A DNA stretch of 64,000 bases. Origin: Alkalimonas delamerensis. Its GTDB lineage: Bacteria > Pseudomonadota > Gammaproteobacteria > Enterobacterales > Alteromonadaceae. The stretch covers positions 1-64,000 of the forward strand of contig NZ_JAUZVY010000003.1 in assembly GCF_030717955.1 (NCBI RefSeq), given 5' to 3'. Shown piece by piece: positions 8,909 through 18,062 of the stretch (its first letter is position 1; every line of letters begins with the position of its first letter). The position numbers were made by a program, and so were the translations under genes. The notes beneath the pieces are model-generated. The model had not been told where the DNA came from. It did no database searches and saw only the letters and a program-made list of their open reading frames with translations.

Positions 8909-10124
8909 GTTTCGTTTTCAGGCCCGGGACCAGCAAGGCCAGGCGGTGGCCGGCAAGCTGGAAGCCAGCAGTGAGGCCGGTGTGGCGGATATGCTGCGGC
9001 AGCGCCAGCTGATCCCGGTGCTCATTGAAGCTATGCCGGACCAGCCTTCATCCGGGCTGACCCTGCCACAGTGGCAGCGAGGCATCGGCCTGACGGAACA
9101 AATCATGTTTTGTCGACAGATGTATGCTTTGATGAAAGCCGGGATCCCGATGATTCGGGCCATCGAAGGGCTGGCGGCCAGCACCAGCTCCAGTCGGTTG
9201 CAGCAGGTGCTGCATCAGCTGGCCGATGAGCTGGAAAAAGGCCGGACCCTGTCGGTGGCGATGTCATCGCACCCGAAAGTTTTCAGCCGCCTGGTGGTCA
9301 GCATTGTGCACGTTGGCGAAAACACCGGCCGCTTGGATCAGGCTTTTTTGCAGTTGTCAGAGTACCTGGAGCAAGAGCAGGAAACCCGCAAGCAGATTAA
9401 GCAGGCCACCCGTTACCCTACGTTTGTGCTGATTGCGCTGGCCGTGGCGCTGGTGATTTTAAATTTGCTGGTGATCCCACAGTTTGCCTCGATGTTCGCA
9501 CGCTTTAATGCCGAACTGCCCTGGTCGACTCAGGTGTTGCTGGCTACCTCGTCGTTTTTTCAGCGTTTTGGCTGGTTATTGCTGGTACTGCTCATTGGTG
9601 GCTTTTTGGGTTTGCGTTACAGCATCGAAACCGAAACCGGCCGGGTGCGATGGGGGCATTTTAAGCTTCGTATTCCGTTGGTGGGCGATATAATCAACCG
9701 GGCAACGCTTGGACGTTATGCCCGCAGCTTTGGTCTGATGTTGCAGTCGGGTGTGCCGATGACCACGGCTCTAAGCCTGGTCGCCGAGGCGGTCGATAAC
9801 GCCTACCTGGGTGATAAAATTCGCGAGATGCGCCGCAAAATTGAGCGCGGTGAGAGTCTTTACCGAGTCAGCGCCCAAAGCCAGATGTTCACACCTTTGG
9901 TAATGCAAATGGTGGCCGTGGGGGAAGAAACCGGTCAGGTGGATGAGATGTTGGCCGAGGTCGCCAGTTTCTATGAGCGGGAAGTGGCGTACGATTTGAA
10001 AACACTAACGGCCCGCATTGAGCCCATTTTGATCACCATTGTGGCGGTGATGGTGTTGATTTTAGCGCTGGGGATTTTTACGCCGATGTGGGATATGCTC
10101 AGCGCCTATCGTGGCAGCAACTAG
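8901..10124 (+). CDS. mshG: MSHA inner-membrane platform protein MshG (GspF/PilC family)
   Basis: A 407-residue polytopic platform protein with two GspF/T2SSF domains (about residues 67-190 and 270-392), each followed by hydrophobic segments (about 168-190, 217-237, 370-395), plus the usual soluble N-terminal ~60 residues. It forms the membrane base that the MshE motor turns. Its end (SAYRGSN) is typical for the family. It is the last gene of the secretion half; only 70 bases separate it from mshB, so mshF, found at this point in Vibrio, is absent. Confidence 0.94.
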   Translation: MAEFRFQARDQQGQAVAGKLEASSEAGVADMLRQRQLIPVLIEAMPDQPSSGLTLPQWQRGIGLTEQIMFCRQMYALMKAGIPMIRAIEGLAASTSSSRLQQVLHQLADELEKGRTLSVAMSSHPKVFSRLVVSIVHVGENTGRLDQAFLQLSEYLEQEQETRKQIKQATRYPTFVLIALAVALVILNLLVIPQFASMFARFNAELPWSTQVLLATSSFFQRFGWLLLVLLIGGFLGLRYSIETETGRVRWGHFKLRIPLVGDIINRATLGRYARSFGLMLQSGVPMTTALSLVAEAVDNAYLGDKIREMRRKIERGESLYRVSAQSQMFTPLVMQMVAVGEETGQVDEMLAEVASFYEREVAYDLKTLTARIEPILITIVAVMVLILALGIFTPMWDMLSAYRGSN

Positions 10125-10161
10125 TGTTGTCGAAAAAGCGTGTATTTTTAATAAGTCGCTC

Positions 10162-10167
10162 TATACT
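10162..10167 (+). promoter_or_regulatory. possible -10 box upstream of mshB
   Basis: TATACT lies 28 bases before the mshB ATG, within the only sizeable gap inside the msh cluster. No good -35 hexamer stands at 16-18 bases, so this is tentative. A separate promoter for the pilin half would fit the two-operon organisation known for Vibrio msh genes. Confidence 0.35.
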
Positions 10168-10194
10168 AAAACAAAGCAACTCAGGAGACTGACG

Positions 10195-10722
10195 ATGAAA
10201 AAGCAAGCGGGTTTTACCCTGATCGAACTGGTAATCGTGGTGATTATCCTTGGTTTATTGGCAGCTACTGCTTTGCCTCGGTTTTTGAATATTACCGAGC
10301 AAGCAGAAGATGCAGCGATTGATGGTGTCGCCGGCGGTTTTGCTTCCGCTGTTGGCTTGGTGCGGGCGCAATGGGAGGTCGAAGGGCGGCCTGCTGGCTC
10401 TGTGTCCTATGATGGCGTACCTGTTTCTGTTGGTTCCAACGGTTACCCAAATGGCGGTGGTGCAGTAACAGCAGCAAATTGTGCGACGATCATTGAGGAG
10501 ATTTTACAAGCGGCTCCTCTGACAACTATTACTGACACCCAGGCTGCCCGCCGTCAGGCGAGTATTTTTGTACGGACGGATGGAGCCGCGACGGTATGCC
10601 GTTATTATCAAACTCAATCCATTCGAGATGTTGCGGATGGCGGTGTTGCTGACTCCACAGCACAAGGCAACCTGTTCCAATATGAACCTGCCACTGGCTT
10701 GGTTCGTGTCTTTAAGAACTGA
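10195..10722 (+). CDS. mshB: type IV (MSHA) prepilin MshB
   Basis: A 175-residue type IVa prepilin-like protein. The leader MKKQAG is cut before FTLIELVIVVIILGLL, with Glu at mature position 5, followed by the long hydrophobic helix (to about residue 30) and ATALPRF. Start ATG 10195 has AGGAG 7 bases upstream; a frame extension to 10111 overlaps mshG and has no pilin-like content. One C-terminal cysteine pair is possible. By position between mshG and mshA it corresponds to MshB, a minor or accessory pilin. Confidence 0.88.
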   Translation: MKKQAGFTLIELVIVVIILGLLAATALPRFLNITEQAEDAAIDGVAGGFASAVGLVRAQWEVEGRPAGSVSYDGVPVSVGSNGYPNGGGAVTAANCATIIEEILQAAPLTTITDTQAARRQASIFVRTDGAATVCRYYQTQSIRDVADGGVADSTAQGNLFQYEPATGLVRVFKN

Positions 10723-10738
10723 TAAAAAAGAGAGCATT

Positions 10739-11227
10739 ATGGTTAATAGTAAAGGTTTTACGCTGGTTGAGCTGATCATTGTGATTGTGATTTTAGGTAT
10801 TCTAGCCGTGACAGCAGCACCTCGTTTTTTAGATTTTGGTGGTGATGCCAGGGCCTCAACTTTGCAAGGTGTGCGAGGTGCTTTAGAGTCTTCAAGTGCG
10901 CTTGTTTATGGCAAGTCAATCATTGCTGGTGTCCAATCTGCTCCTTTAGCTTGCTTTGCCAATGGAAATGTAAGCGCCTTACCTGTAGGGGAGAGTGAAT
11001 GCCCTGGTAGTGCAACAAATATTGAATTTGGCTACCCTGCTGCCAATGAAGACTCATTGCGAGCGGTCGCTGAACTTAGTACCGAAGAGTGGTCTATAAC
11101 TGGAGCAAATCCTGCCATCATTAAGGCTGCCAGTTTCACCCCTTCCAGTGGTGAGTGTCGGGTAACCTATCAACCTGCGACAGCGACAACTAAACCTTCA
11201 ATTGTTGTCAGCAGCGGCGGCTGCTAG
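10739..11227 (+). CDS. mshA: major MSHA pilin MshA
   Basis: A 162-residue prepilin with leader MVNSKG and cleavage before FTLVELIIVIVILGILAVTAAPRF, the hallmark of MshA. Four cysteines follow, two of them (CFANG and ESECPG) about 17 residues apart and one at the very C-terminus, consistent with disulfide-stabilised D-regions. It is the likely main subunit, judged from its place after mshB, its compact size and its pilin signature. It lies 16 bases after mshB. Confidence 0.88.
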   Translation: MVNSKGFTLVELIIVIVILGILAVTAAPRFLDFGGDARASTLQGVRGALESSSALVYGKSIIAGVQSAPLACFANGNVSALPVGESECPGSATNIEFGYPAANEDSLRAVAELSTEEWSITGANPAIIKAASFTPSSGECRVTYQPATATTKPSIVVSSGGC

Positions 11228-11240
11228 CTGGGAGTTTGCA

Positions 11241-11699
11241 GTGTGTCGGCAGCCCGCCATCCAGCAAGGCTTTACCTTGGTAGAGCTGGTTGTAGTGATG
11301 GTGCTGCTGGGGATTCTCAGTGTCACCATCCTGCCCCGCTTTTTTAGCGGGGCAGGCACATCCGAATACCAATACCGTGATCAGGCATTGGCCGTGCTGC
11401 GACGGGTGCAGATTGAAGCCATGCAGTGCACCGATGTCAGCTTCTGTGGCAACAGCAGCCTGCAACTTGGCAGCACTTCTTTAGGTACCAGCGCCGATTG
11501 CCGCAACGATGCCAGTCACCTCTGCATTGCCAGCCGGGATGCGGTGACCCTGGCAGCAAACTTCAGTCAACTTAAGTTTGATGCGCTGGGACGGCCGCTG
11601 GGCTGTGATGGCGCAACACCTGCTTGCACTTTGCAGATTAACGGCTCTAGCCAGCTGCAAATCTGCATCGAGCACGAGGGGTATATCCGGCCATGTTAG
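11241..11699 (+). CDS. mshC: MSHA minor prepilin MshC, GTG start
   Basis: A 152-residue prepilin-like protein: leader MCRQPAIQQG, cleavage before FTLVELVVVMVLLGIL, Glu5 present. I chose GTG 11241 because GGGAG at 11230-11234 sits 6 bases before it and no ATG lies between the mshA stop and the pilin signature. The mature part has several cysteines (CTDVSFCGN, CRND, LCIAS, CDG, CTL, CIEH, PC), typical of MshC-like minor pilins. It overlaps mshD by 7 bases. Confidence 0.85.
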   Translation: MCRQPAIQQGFTLVELVVVMVLLGILSVTILPRFFSGAGTSEYQYRDQALAVLRRVQIEAMQCTDVSFCGNSSLQLGSTSLGTSADCRNDASHLCIASRDAVTLAANFSQLKFDALGRPLGCDGATPACTLQINGSSQLQICIEHEGYIRPC

Positions 11700-12235
11700 T
11701 GACGAAGCAGCGAGGCGTGACCCTGCTGGAGCTGGTGATTGGTATTACTGTGCTGGCGGTGGCCCTGACACTCATTACTGCCGTGTTGTCACCGCTATTT
11801 GTTCGTAGCACCGATCCCTGGCATCAGGTGCGGGCTGCGGAACTGGGACACAGTTTGATGAATGAAATTCTGGCCCGGTCTTTTGATGAACAGAGCGACC
11901 GAAGTGGTGGTTTTTTGCGCTGCGATGAAATCGCACTGGGTGCAGCGCCTTGTACTGCCGAGGCCAACTTTGGCCCCGATGCCGGGGAGACACGGCTAAG
12001 TTTTAATGACGTGGATGATTTTCATGGCTTTGGCGCCGAAGGGGCCGATATTCTGACCAACATTCTGGACGATGCGCTAAGCGAAGCCTACCGCAACTAC
12101 AGTGCTGCGGTGACGGTGCGCTATGCCGGAGCTGATTTTGGCTTGGCGCAGCGTCAGCTGAAACGCATCGAACTGGTGATTACCACGCCGACCAACAGCA
12201 GCATCGCTTTTAGCGCTTACAAGGGAAACTGGTGA
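11693..12235 (+). CDS. mshD: MSHA minor prepilin MshD
   Basis: A 180-residue minor prepilin, leader MLVTKQRG with cleavage before VTLLELVIGITVLAVALTL (valine rather than phenylalanine at +1, Glu5 present). PilV-like N-terminal helix, then a soluble domain. Minor pilins of this group prime assembly or sit at the pilus tip. It overlaps both mshC and mshO. Confidence 0.85.
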   Translation: MLVTKQRGVTLLELVIGITVLAVALTLITAVLSPLFVRSTDPWHQVRAAELGHSLMNEILARSFDEQSDRSGGFLRCDEIALGAAPCTAEANFGPDAGETRLSFNDVDDFHGFGAEGADILTNILDDALSEAYRNYSAAVTVRYAGADFGLAQRQLKRIELVITTPTNSSIAFSAYKGNW

Positions 12236-13008
12236 TGGCAAGCCGAGGTTTTACCCTGATTGAACTGGTCACCAGCCTGGTGTTGCTGAGCATTCTGGCC
12301 ATTTCGGTGACCAGCTACATTGGCTTTGCCGCCCGGATGGTGGTGGATGTCAGCGAGCGTGAGCAGCTGCTGGGTCAAAGCCGTTTTGCCATTGAGCGAT
12401 TAAGCCGTGAGTTGCGAGGCGCGGTTCCCAACAGCATCCGCATTGACGCCAGTGGCCAATGCCTGGAATTTACCCCTTTTATCGCCAGTGGTCGCTATCT
12501 GGAAGCGCCGGTAAGCCCGGACAGCGCCGCTGCGATGCAACTGGCCACTGCAGTCGGTTTTGCTGCGGCGAGCGGTAATGAGCGCTTGGTGATCTACCCG
12601 CGGGTGCCGGACGATCTGTACGATGCCAGCCGGCCACACAATGTGACCCTTGATGGCCTGGACGTGAGTGGGGCTGTGGCGACGGCCAGTTTTGGCAGTG
12701 CCCACAGCTTTACCCAGCACTCGCCAGAGCGACGATTTTATCTGTTGGCTCCACCGGTTAGCTATTGCGTGCAAGGCGGGCAGCTCAGGCGTTACAGCGA
12801 CTATGGCTTTTTCCTTCAGCAGCCAACCACGGAGCTGATCGGTGGCGCCTTGATGGCCGAAGGGTTAAATCCTGTTGGGGCAAGCTTTACCTACGATGCG
12901 CCCGTGCTCAGTCGCAATGCTGTGGTGCATATTGTGCTGAACTTTGGCGCTGCCATCAGCGAGGACCTGTTTTTTAACCATGAGGTGCATCTGCCCAATG
13001 TCCCTTAA
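12235..13008 (+). CDS. mshO: MSHA minor prepilin MshO
   Basis: A 257-residue prepilin-like protein of the PilW/MshO type: short leader MASRG, cleavage before FTLIELVTSLVLLSIL, Glu5 present, and a larger soluble domain. The start is ATG 12235 in a TGATG overlap with mshD; GTG 12232 is the only close alternative. Its 3' end overlaps mshP by 11 bases, so mshB to mshQ are translationally linked. Confidence 0.85.
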   Translation: MASRGFTLIELVTSLVLLSILAISVTSYIGFAARMVVDVSEREQLLGQSRFAIERLSRELRGAVPNSIRIDASGQCLEFTPFIASGRYLEAPVSPDSAAAMQLATAVGFAAASGNERLVIYPRVPDDLYDASRPHNVTLDGLDVSGAVATASFGSAHSFTQHSPERRFYLLAPPVSYCVQGGQLRRYSDYGFFLQQPTTELIGGALMAEGLNPVGASFTYDAPVLSRNAVVHIVLNFGAAISEDLFFNHEVHLPNVP

Positions 13009-13447
13009 AACCAAGCAACAGCAAGGCAGCGCCCTGGTGGTGGCTATTTTTGTCATCGTGGTCCTGTTGGGCCTGATGCTGGCGTTAAGCCGGGTATTGC
13101 TAAGCAGCAGTGAGGCTGTGGTGTATGAGGTACTGGGAACCCGGGCGATGTTGGCCGCGCATAGTGGCTTGGAACTGGCCGCCACCGAGCTGTTTCCGCT
13201 GGAGCAGTCCGCGGCCAGCTGTGCGGCGGTCACTGCTACAATCCCCTTTAGTGGCGCTGGTTTAAGTGGCTGTCGGGCCAGGATCAGCTGCAATGCCAGC
13301 AGCGCAGAGGACTCCGAGGTTGGCACCATCCAACTGTTCCTGCTGCAAAGCACCGGCGAGTGCCGCAGTCAGGCCGACTGGTCACAACCTTGCTTGCCCG
13401 GTGAGCTTTGCGCCAGCCGCACTGTGCAAATGGAGGTTGGGCTGTGA
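12998..13447 (+). CDS. mshP: MSHA biogenesis protein MshP (PilX-like)
   Basis: A 149-residue protein with a short N-terminus (MSLKTKQQQG), then SALVVAIFVIVVLLGLMLALSR, a PilX-like hydrophobic helix without a glutamate at +5, followed by a Cys-rich soluble part. The start is ATG 12998; a longer frame to 12944 lies entirely within mshO. It sits where MshP does in other msh loci and probably acts as a minor pilin-like component. It overlaps mshQ by 4 bases. Confidence 0.82.
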   Translation: MSLKTKQQQGSALVVAIFVIVVLLGLMLALSRVLLSSSEAVVYEVLGTRAMLAAHSGLELAATELFPLEQSAASCAAVTATIPFSGAGLSGCRARISCNASSAEDSEVGTIQLFLLQSTGECRSQADWSQPCLPGELCASRTVQMEVGL

Positions 13448-16400
13448 AGATGCTGCGATGGGAATTCTGTATCGGTTGGTTATTCCTGTGTATTCTGAGC
13501 TTGCCTTTAGAGGCAGTGCAATGCGATCAAATATGGACACAAGCAATCCGAAGTAACAGCGCTACGCCATCAGTTATCAACTATCCTGCTCCAAACCCCA
13601 ACTTTCCGGAGCCATTGCAGGCAGTAGATTATTACTATTCAAACAGCGCCAACTGGCTCATTAGCGCCGATACTGTTCGAACCACTACAACCCCAACAAC
13701 ACGATTATTTCTCAATGGCAACCTGACAATAGGTAGTAATTCACGATTGAACGAAGAAGGCCCAGCAGAGAACTTTATCCTGGTGGTTAGTGGTAGCCTT
13801 ACAATACAAGCCGGAACTCGTATCAACGGTTTTATTTTGGCTGGCGGAGCCATCACTTTGAGTGAAGATGTGCAAATTCGTGGTGCTGTAACTGCAAAAG
13901 GAGCCACTGCAAATTTCGGTGCAAATGTGGAATTTGATGCAGAGGCATTGAGCCGGGTTCGAGGTGGAGGCTTGTGTGCGGCTACTTTAGGCTGTTTCAA
14001 TGATAATTTTTCAGGTGGCGTTTTATCTGATGACTGGGTCACCTCACGCAGCAGTGGCAGTTTTACCCCTTCTATCGTGAATGGACGCTTACGGATGACT
14101 CAAGCCGTAGGCAACCAATCAACGGCAGCAACTTATCAACGGTTATTTCCTGCTGAAGATAATTTAGTGGTGATTGAGTTTGACTACCTGGCTTATGGTG
14201 GTACCGGTGCGGATGGGCTGGCGATTGTGTTATCGGATGCCAATGTGACACCGCAACCAGGCAGCTTTGGTGGCCCACTGGGCTATGGCAGTCGGGCCAA
14301 TCAGAATATACCCGGCTTTGCCGGAGGCTGGTTGGGAATAGGGCTGGATGAGTTTGGTAACTTCTCAACCGAGGGGGGCCCCGGTGGGCCAGGCCGGCGT
14401 CAACAGTCGGTTGTCATTAGGGGGTCTGGTTCTGGTACGTCCGGTTATCGTTATTTACGAGGCACCTGCAATAATGGTGCGACCAACCCTGCTGGCGGCT
14501 GCCTGAACCCAAGAGTAGATGGCAATCAGTCAAACCCGCACCGCTATCGCATCACCATAGATTCGCGAGCCATCGGCCGGGCCATGGTCTCGGTAGAGCG
14601 GGATCATGGCACTGGTTTTCTTAGCCTGATCGCTCCATTTGATGCGCTGGCTCAGCCTGGTCAGGCCAACGTGCCTGAAAACTTCTTACTATCACTCACT
14701 GGTTCTACTGGTGGCTCAACCAACATCCATGAGCTGGATAATGTCAGCATCTGTGCCTTGCGCTCAATGCCGGTAGGTGTGCAAATCGATCATTTTGAGT
14801 TTGATCACAGCGGCCAGGCGTTGACCTGTCAGCCGGAGACTTTGACGGTAAGAGCCTGCTTAAATGCCGATTGCAGTGAGCTTTTTACCGATCCGGTGAC
14901 CGCCACGCTAAGCCCTCAGCCAGTGCCCGGTGGCGAGTGGCTTGGAGGCAATGTGATCAATTTTAGTGGTGGCAGCACTACGGTCGAGTTGCGCCGCAGT
15001 ACCGTGGGATCCGTCACGGTCGGCGTCAGTGGCTCTGTGCCAGGAACCCGTCCGCTGAGCACCACTTTGTGCCGGGCGGGCGCGGGTCCAAAAAATACCG
15101 CCAGCTGTACCTTGAATTTTGCCCGCAGTGGTTTTGTGCTTGAGGTACCGGATGGTATCGCCAATCAGCCGGAGACAGGCGTACGGCTGCGCGCGGTGCG
15201 TGAAAGTGACCCGGGACAGGCCTGTGTGCCAGCTTTTGCCAATGTGAGTCGGTCGGTACGGTTTTGGTCGGACTACATTACGCCGGATGCGGTGGAAAGG
15301 CCGGTCTCCTGGCCAGTTGAAGTCAATGAGCAGCCGATCAGCCTGAACAGTGCCGCACCATCCATTCAGGCCTTGGATTTTGATGGCAATGGCGAAGCGG
15401 TACTCAGCGTCAATTACGCCGATGCGGGGCGGGTGCAATTGAATGCCCGCTATCAGGGCTCAGCAGCAACTGGCGATGCAGGCCTGATGCTGCAAGGCGC
15501 AACCCAGTTTAGTAAGCGCCCCTATGCCTTGTGTCTGCAAACAGCAGCCAACTGCGCTGCTGGCGATGCCAGTTGTCCGGCTTTTGTCCGGGCTGGTGAA
15601 GCCTTTGCGCTGAATATCAGTGCCCATGGCTGGCAGGACGGTGTCTCGGACCACTGCAGTTTGCCATTGACCCCCAACTTTGCATTAAGCAGCATTGTGT
15701 TGGAGCATCAGTTGCTGGCGCCCGCAGCAGGCGAGCCTGGGCTGCTGCAACCCTTGAGCTATTCGCATCAGCAGGCTGCCAATGCCAGCGCTTCAGTCGA
15801 CACCCGACTTTCCGAAGTGGGTGTCTTCCTGCTGACGGCCCGGCCGATGCCGCTTTCTTATCTTGGCATGACGGTTCCAGCCGCATCCAGCTCACCGGTC
15901 GGCCGGGTGACACCGGATCATTTTGCGCTGGGCTATGCCGATATTGAGCCGGGGTGCTCAGGCTTTAGTTACATGGGGCAGCCAATGCGCTGGTCGCTGG
16001 CGCTTCAGGCACGGGCAGAGTCCGGCCAGATCACCCAGAATTATCGGGATGCTTTTGTCCAGCTGCCTGACTGGCAGCTGGTGGCCGAAAATGCTAACGA
16101 TGGGCAGGCGCTGTCGTCTAGGATAAGCGCTACCGGCGGCAGCTGGAGTTGGTCAGCGGGGGTTGCAGAATGGCTGGAGCAACCAGTAACTTTTCAACGT
16201 GCTACTGAGCCCGATGGTCCCTTTGAGCAGTTGCAGTTTGGTTTGCGCTATCAGGATGCCGATGGCATTGGCCTGACAGGACTCGATATGAACCCGACAG
16301 CCACAGGGGATTGCAATCAGGATGGAAGCTGTACTGCGATTCAGCTGGCCGGGCTGCAGCGGCAGCGTTACGGTCGCCTGGTGCTGGAGAATGCTTTTGG

Positions 16401-16770
16401 CCCGGAAGATAGCCCTTTGCCCCTGACCGCGCGAACCCAATATTGGGATGGGCAGCGCTTCCGGCAATCGGCGCAGGATCAGTGCACCTGGCTTGAGGTG
16501 GCTACGGCCTCTGTCGAAACTGGCAGCGGTTTGCCGGAGCTGGTGCTCGAAGGGCCGGGGGGCCTTATGCAAAATGGCCGCAATCAAGTCGATAGCCTTT
16601 GGTTGCCAGCCCCGTTGGAGCCGGGGTTCTGGCAATGGCAACTGGCAACGGACGACTGGCTGCAATTCAACTGGCAAGGGCAAGGGGACCAAGACCCACA
16701 AGCTGAAGCTGTCTTCGGTCGCTATCGCGGCAATCCGCGGCGAATTTTCTGGCGTGAACCTTTGCCTTAA
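13444..16770 (+). CDS. mshQ: large exported MSHA protein MshQ (DUF6701)
   Basis: A 1108-residue exported protein closing the msh locus. GTG start at 13444 overlaps the mshP stop; ATG 13450 is the alternative. The signal peptide ends near LPLEA. Next is a beta-helix-like stretch (about 85-165, GSLTIQAGTRINGFILAGG), then an L-type lectin/concanavalin-like domain (about 180-440, with FDYLAYGGTGADGLAIVL and the GGWLGIGLDEFGN motif), and a C-terminal half matching the DUF6701 region typical of MshQ. The lectin-like module suggests glycan binding on a pilus-associated adhesin; this is inference. The first 700 bases are visibly more AT-rich than the rest of the gene. Confidence 0.85.
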   Translation: MKMLRWEFCIGWLFLCILSLPLEAVQCDQIWTQAIRSNSATPSVINYPAPNPNFPEPLQAVDYYYSNSANWLISADTVRTTTTPTTRLFLNGNLTIGSNSRLNEEGPAENFILVVSGSLTIQAGTRINGFILAGGAITLSEDVQIRGAVTAKGATANFGANVEFDAEALSRVRGGGLCAATLGCFNDNFSGGVLSDDWVTSRSSGSFTPSIVNGRLRMTQAVGNQSTAATYQRLFPAEDNLVVIEFDYLAYGGTGADGLAIVLSDANVTPQPGSFGGPLGYGSRANQNIPGFAGGWLGIGLDEFGNFSTEGGPGGPGRRQQSVVIRGSGSGTSGYRYLRGTCNNGATNPAGGCLNPRVDGNQSNPHRYRITIDSRAIGRAMVSVERDHGTGFLSLIAPFDALAQPGQANVPENFLLSLTGSTGGSTNIHELDNVSICALRSMPVGVQIDHFEFDHSGQALTCQPETLTVRACLNADCSELFTDPVTATLSPQPVPGGEWLGGNVINFSGGSTTVELRRSTVGSVTVGVSGSVPGTRPLSTTLCRAGAGPKNTASCTLNFARSGFVLEVPDGIANQPETGVRLRAVRESDPGQACVPAFANVSRSVRFWSDYITPDAVERPVSWPVEVNEQPISLNSAAPSIQALDFDGNGEAVLSVNYADAGRVQLNARYQGSAATGDAGLMLQGATQFSKRPYALCLQTAANCAAGDASCPAFVRAGEAFALNISAHGWQDGVSDHCSLPLTPNFALSSIVLEHQLLAPAAGEPGLLQPLSYSHQQAANASASVDTRLSEVGVFLLTARPMPLSYLGMTVPAASSSPVGRVTPDHFALGYADIEPGCSGFSYMGQPMRWSLALQARAESGQITQNYRDAFVQLPDWQLVAENANDGQALSSRISATGGSWSWSAGVAEWLEQPVTFQRATEPDGPFEQLQFGLRYQDADGIGLTGLDMNPTATGDCNQDGSCTAIQLAGLQRQRYGRLVLENAFGPEDSPLPLTARTQYWDGQRFRQSAQDQCTWLEVATASVETGSGLPELVLEGPGGLMQNGRNQVDSLWLPAPLEPGFWQWQLATDDWLQFNWQGQGDQDPQAEAVFGRYRGNPRRIFWREPLP

Positions 16771-16976
16771 GTGGCAGTCCAAGCCCCGATTGAGCTGAAT
16801 TCTGCCTTTCTCACAGGAATTCAGCAAAAATGCTGGATAAAGCTGTTTTCTTGCGGCATTGTTACATAGAATAACCACAGAATTTTTGTCTATCTGAACC
16901 CCGGTTGCTGTCCAGGTCTGTACCGACGTTATGGCTGCAATCCGGGCTCGACTGAGCATAAGGATCAATCAGTTCC
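16771..16976. other. mshQ-mreB intergenic region with a hairpin
   Basis: Holds an inverted repeat GCTGAATTC/GAATTCAGC (16794-16802 and 16817-16825, 14-base loop) not followed by a T run, so a weak terminator at best. TAGAAT at 16867-16872 could be a -10 box for mreB; its -35 match is poor. No coding sequence seen. Confidence 0.4.
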
Positions 16977-18020
16977 ATGTTTAATAAACTGCGCGGTATT
17001 TTCTCCAACGACCTCTCCATCGATCTGGGTACAGCCAACACACTGATTTACGTTAAAGATCAGGGCATCGTGCTGAATGAGCCCTCGGTTGTGGCTATCC
17101 GGCAAGAGCGGGCGGGTGGCCCGAAAAGTGTGGCCGCGGTGGGTCATGCCGCCAAGCGGATGCTGGGCCGGACCCCGGGCAACATCAAAGCCATTCGGCC
17201 GATGAAAGACGGCGTGATTGCCGACTTTTATGTCACCGAAAAAATGCTGCAGCATTTTATCAAGCAAGCGCACAGCAACAGCTTCCTGCGGCCGAGTCCG
17301 CGGGTCTTGGTTTGTGTCCCTTGTGGCTCCACCCAGGTCGAGCGTCGCGCCATTCGTGAGTCGGCACAGGGGGCTGGTGCCCGTGAAGTCTATTTGATCG
17401 ATGAGCCGATGGCCGCTGCCATTGGCGCTGGCATGCCGGTTTCGGAAGCAACCGGCTCCATGGTGGTGGATATTGGTGGTGGTACTACCGAAGTAGCCAT
17501 TATTTCATTGAATGGCGTGGTTTACTCATCGTCGGTGCGCATTGGCGGTGATAAATTTGACGATGCCATCATCAATTACATTCGTCGCAACTACGGTATT
17601 TTGATTGGTGAAGCCACGGCCGAGCGTATCAAAACTGAAATTGGTTCTGCCTACCCAAGTGACGATGTGCTTGAAATCGAAGTGCGCGGTCGCAACCTGG
17701 CCGAAGGGGTACCGCGCAGCTTTACCATGACCAGCAATGAGATCTTAGAAGCGCTGCAAGAGCCGTTGGCGGGCATCGTCAGCTCGGTGATGGTGGCGCT
17801 GGAGCAATCACCGCCCGAGCTGGCGTCCGATATTTCCGAGCGTGGCATGGTCCTGACCGGTGGTGGTGCTTTGCTACGCGACTTAGACCGCTTGTTGATG
17901 GAAGAAACCGGCATCCCAGTGGTGGTTGCAGATGAGCCCCTGACCTGCGTAGCACGTGGCGGCGGTAAAGCGCTGGAGATGATTGATATGCATGGTGGTG
18001 ATGTATTCAGCTATGAGTAA
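16977..18020 (+). CDS. mreB: rod shape-determining protein MreB
   Basis: A 347-residue bacterial actin. The N-terminal amphipathic MFNKLRGIFSNDLSIDLGTANTLIY includes the phosphate-1 loop DLGTANT; VDIGGGTTEVAIIS is phosphate-2, and VLTGGGALLRDLD the adenosine motif near the C-terminus. Full family length. It forms short membrane-bound filaments that guide lateral cell-wall synthesis with MreC, MreD and RodA/PBP2. It heads the mreBCD-maf-rng run; the start is the ATG at 16977. Confidence 0.98.
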   Translation: MFNKLRGIFSNDLSIDLGTANTLIYVKDQGIVLNEPSVVAIRQERAGGPKSVAAVGHAAKRMLGRTPGNIKAIRPMKDGVIADFYVTEKMLQHFIKQAHSNSFLRPSPRVLVCVPCGSTQVERRAIRESAQGAGAREVYLIDEPMAAAIGAGMPVSEATGSMVVDIGGGTTEVAIISLNGVVYSSSVRIGGDKFDDAIINYIRRNYGILIGEATAERIKTEIGSAYPSDDVLEIEVRGRNLAEGVPRSFTMTSNEILEALQEPLAGIVSSVMVALEQSPPELASDISERGMVLTGGGALLRDLDRLLMEETGIPVVVADEPLTCVARGGGKALEMIDMHGGDVFSYE

Positions 18021-18062
18021 ACCACAGCAGCCCCGGCTGCATTGTGGTCACAAGGCTGCCTG

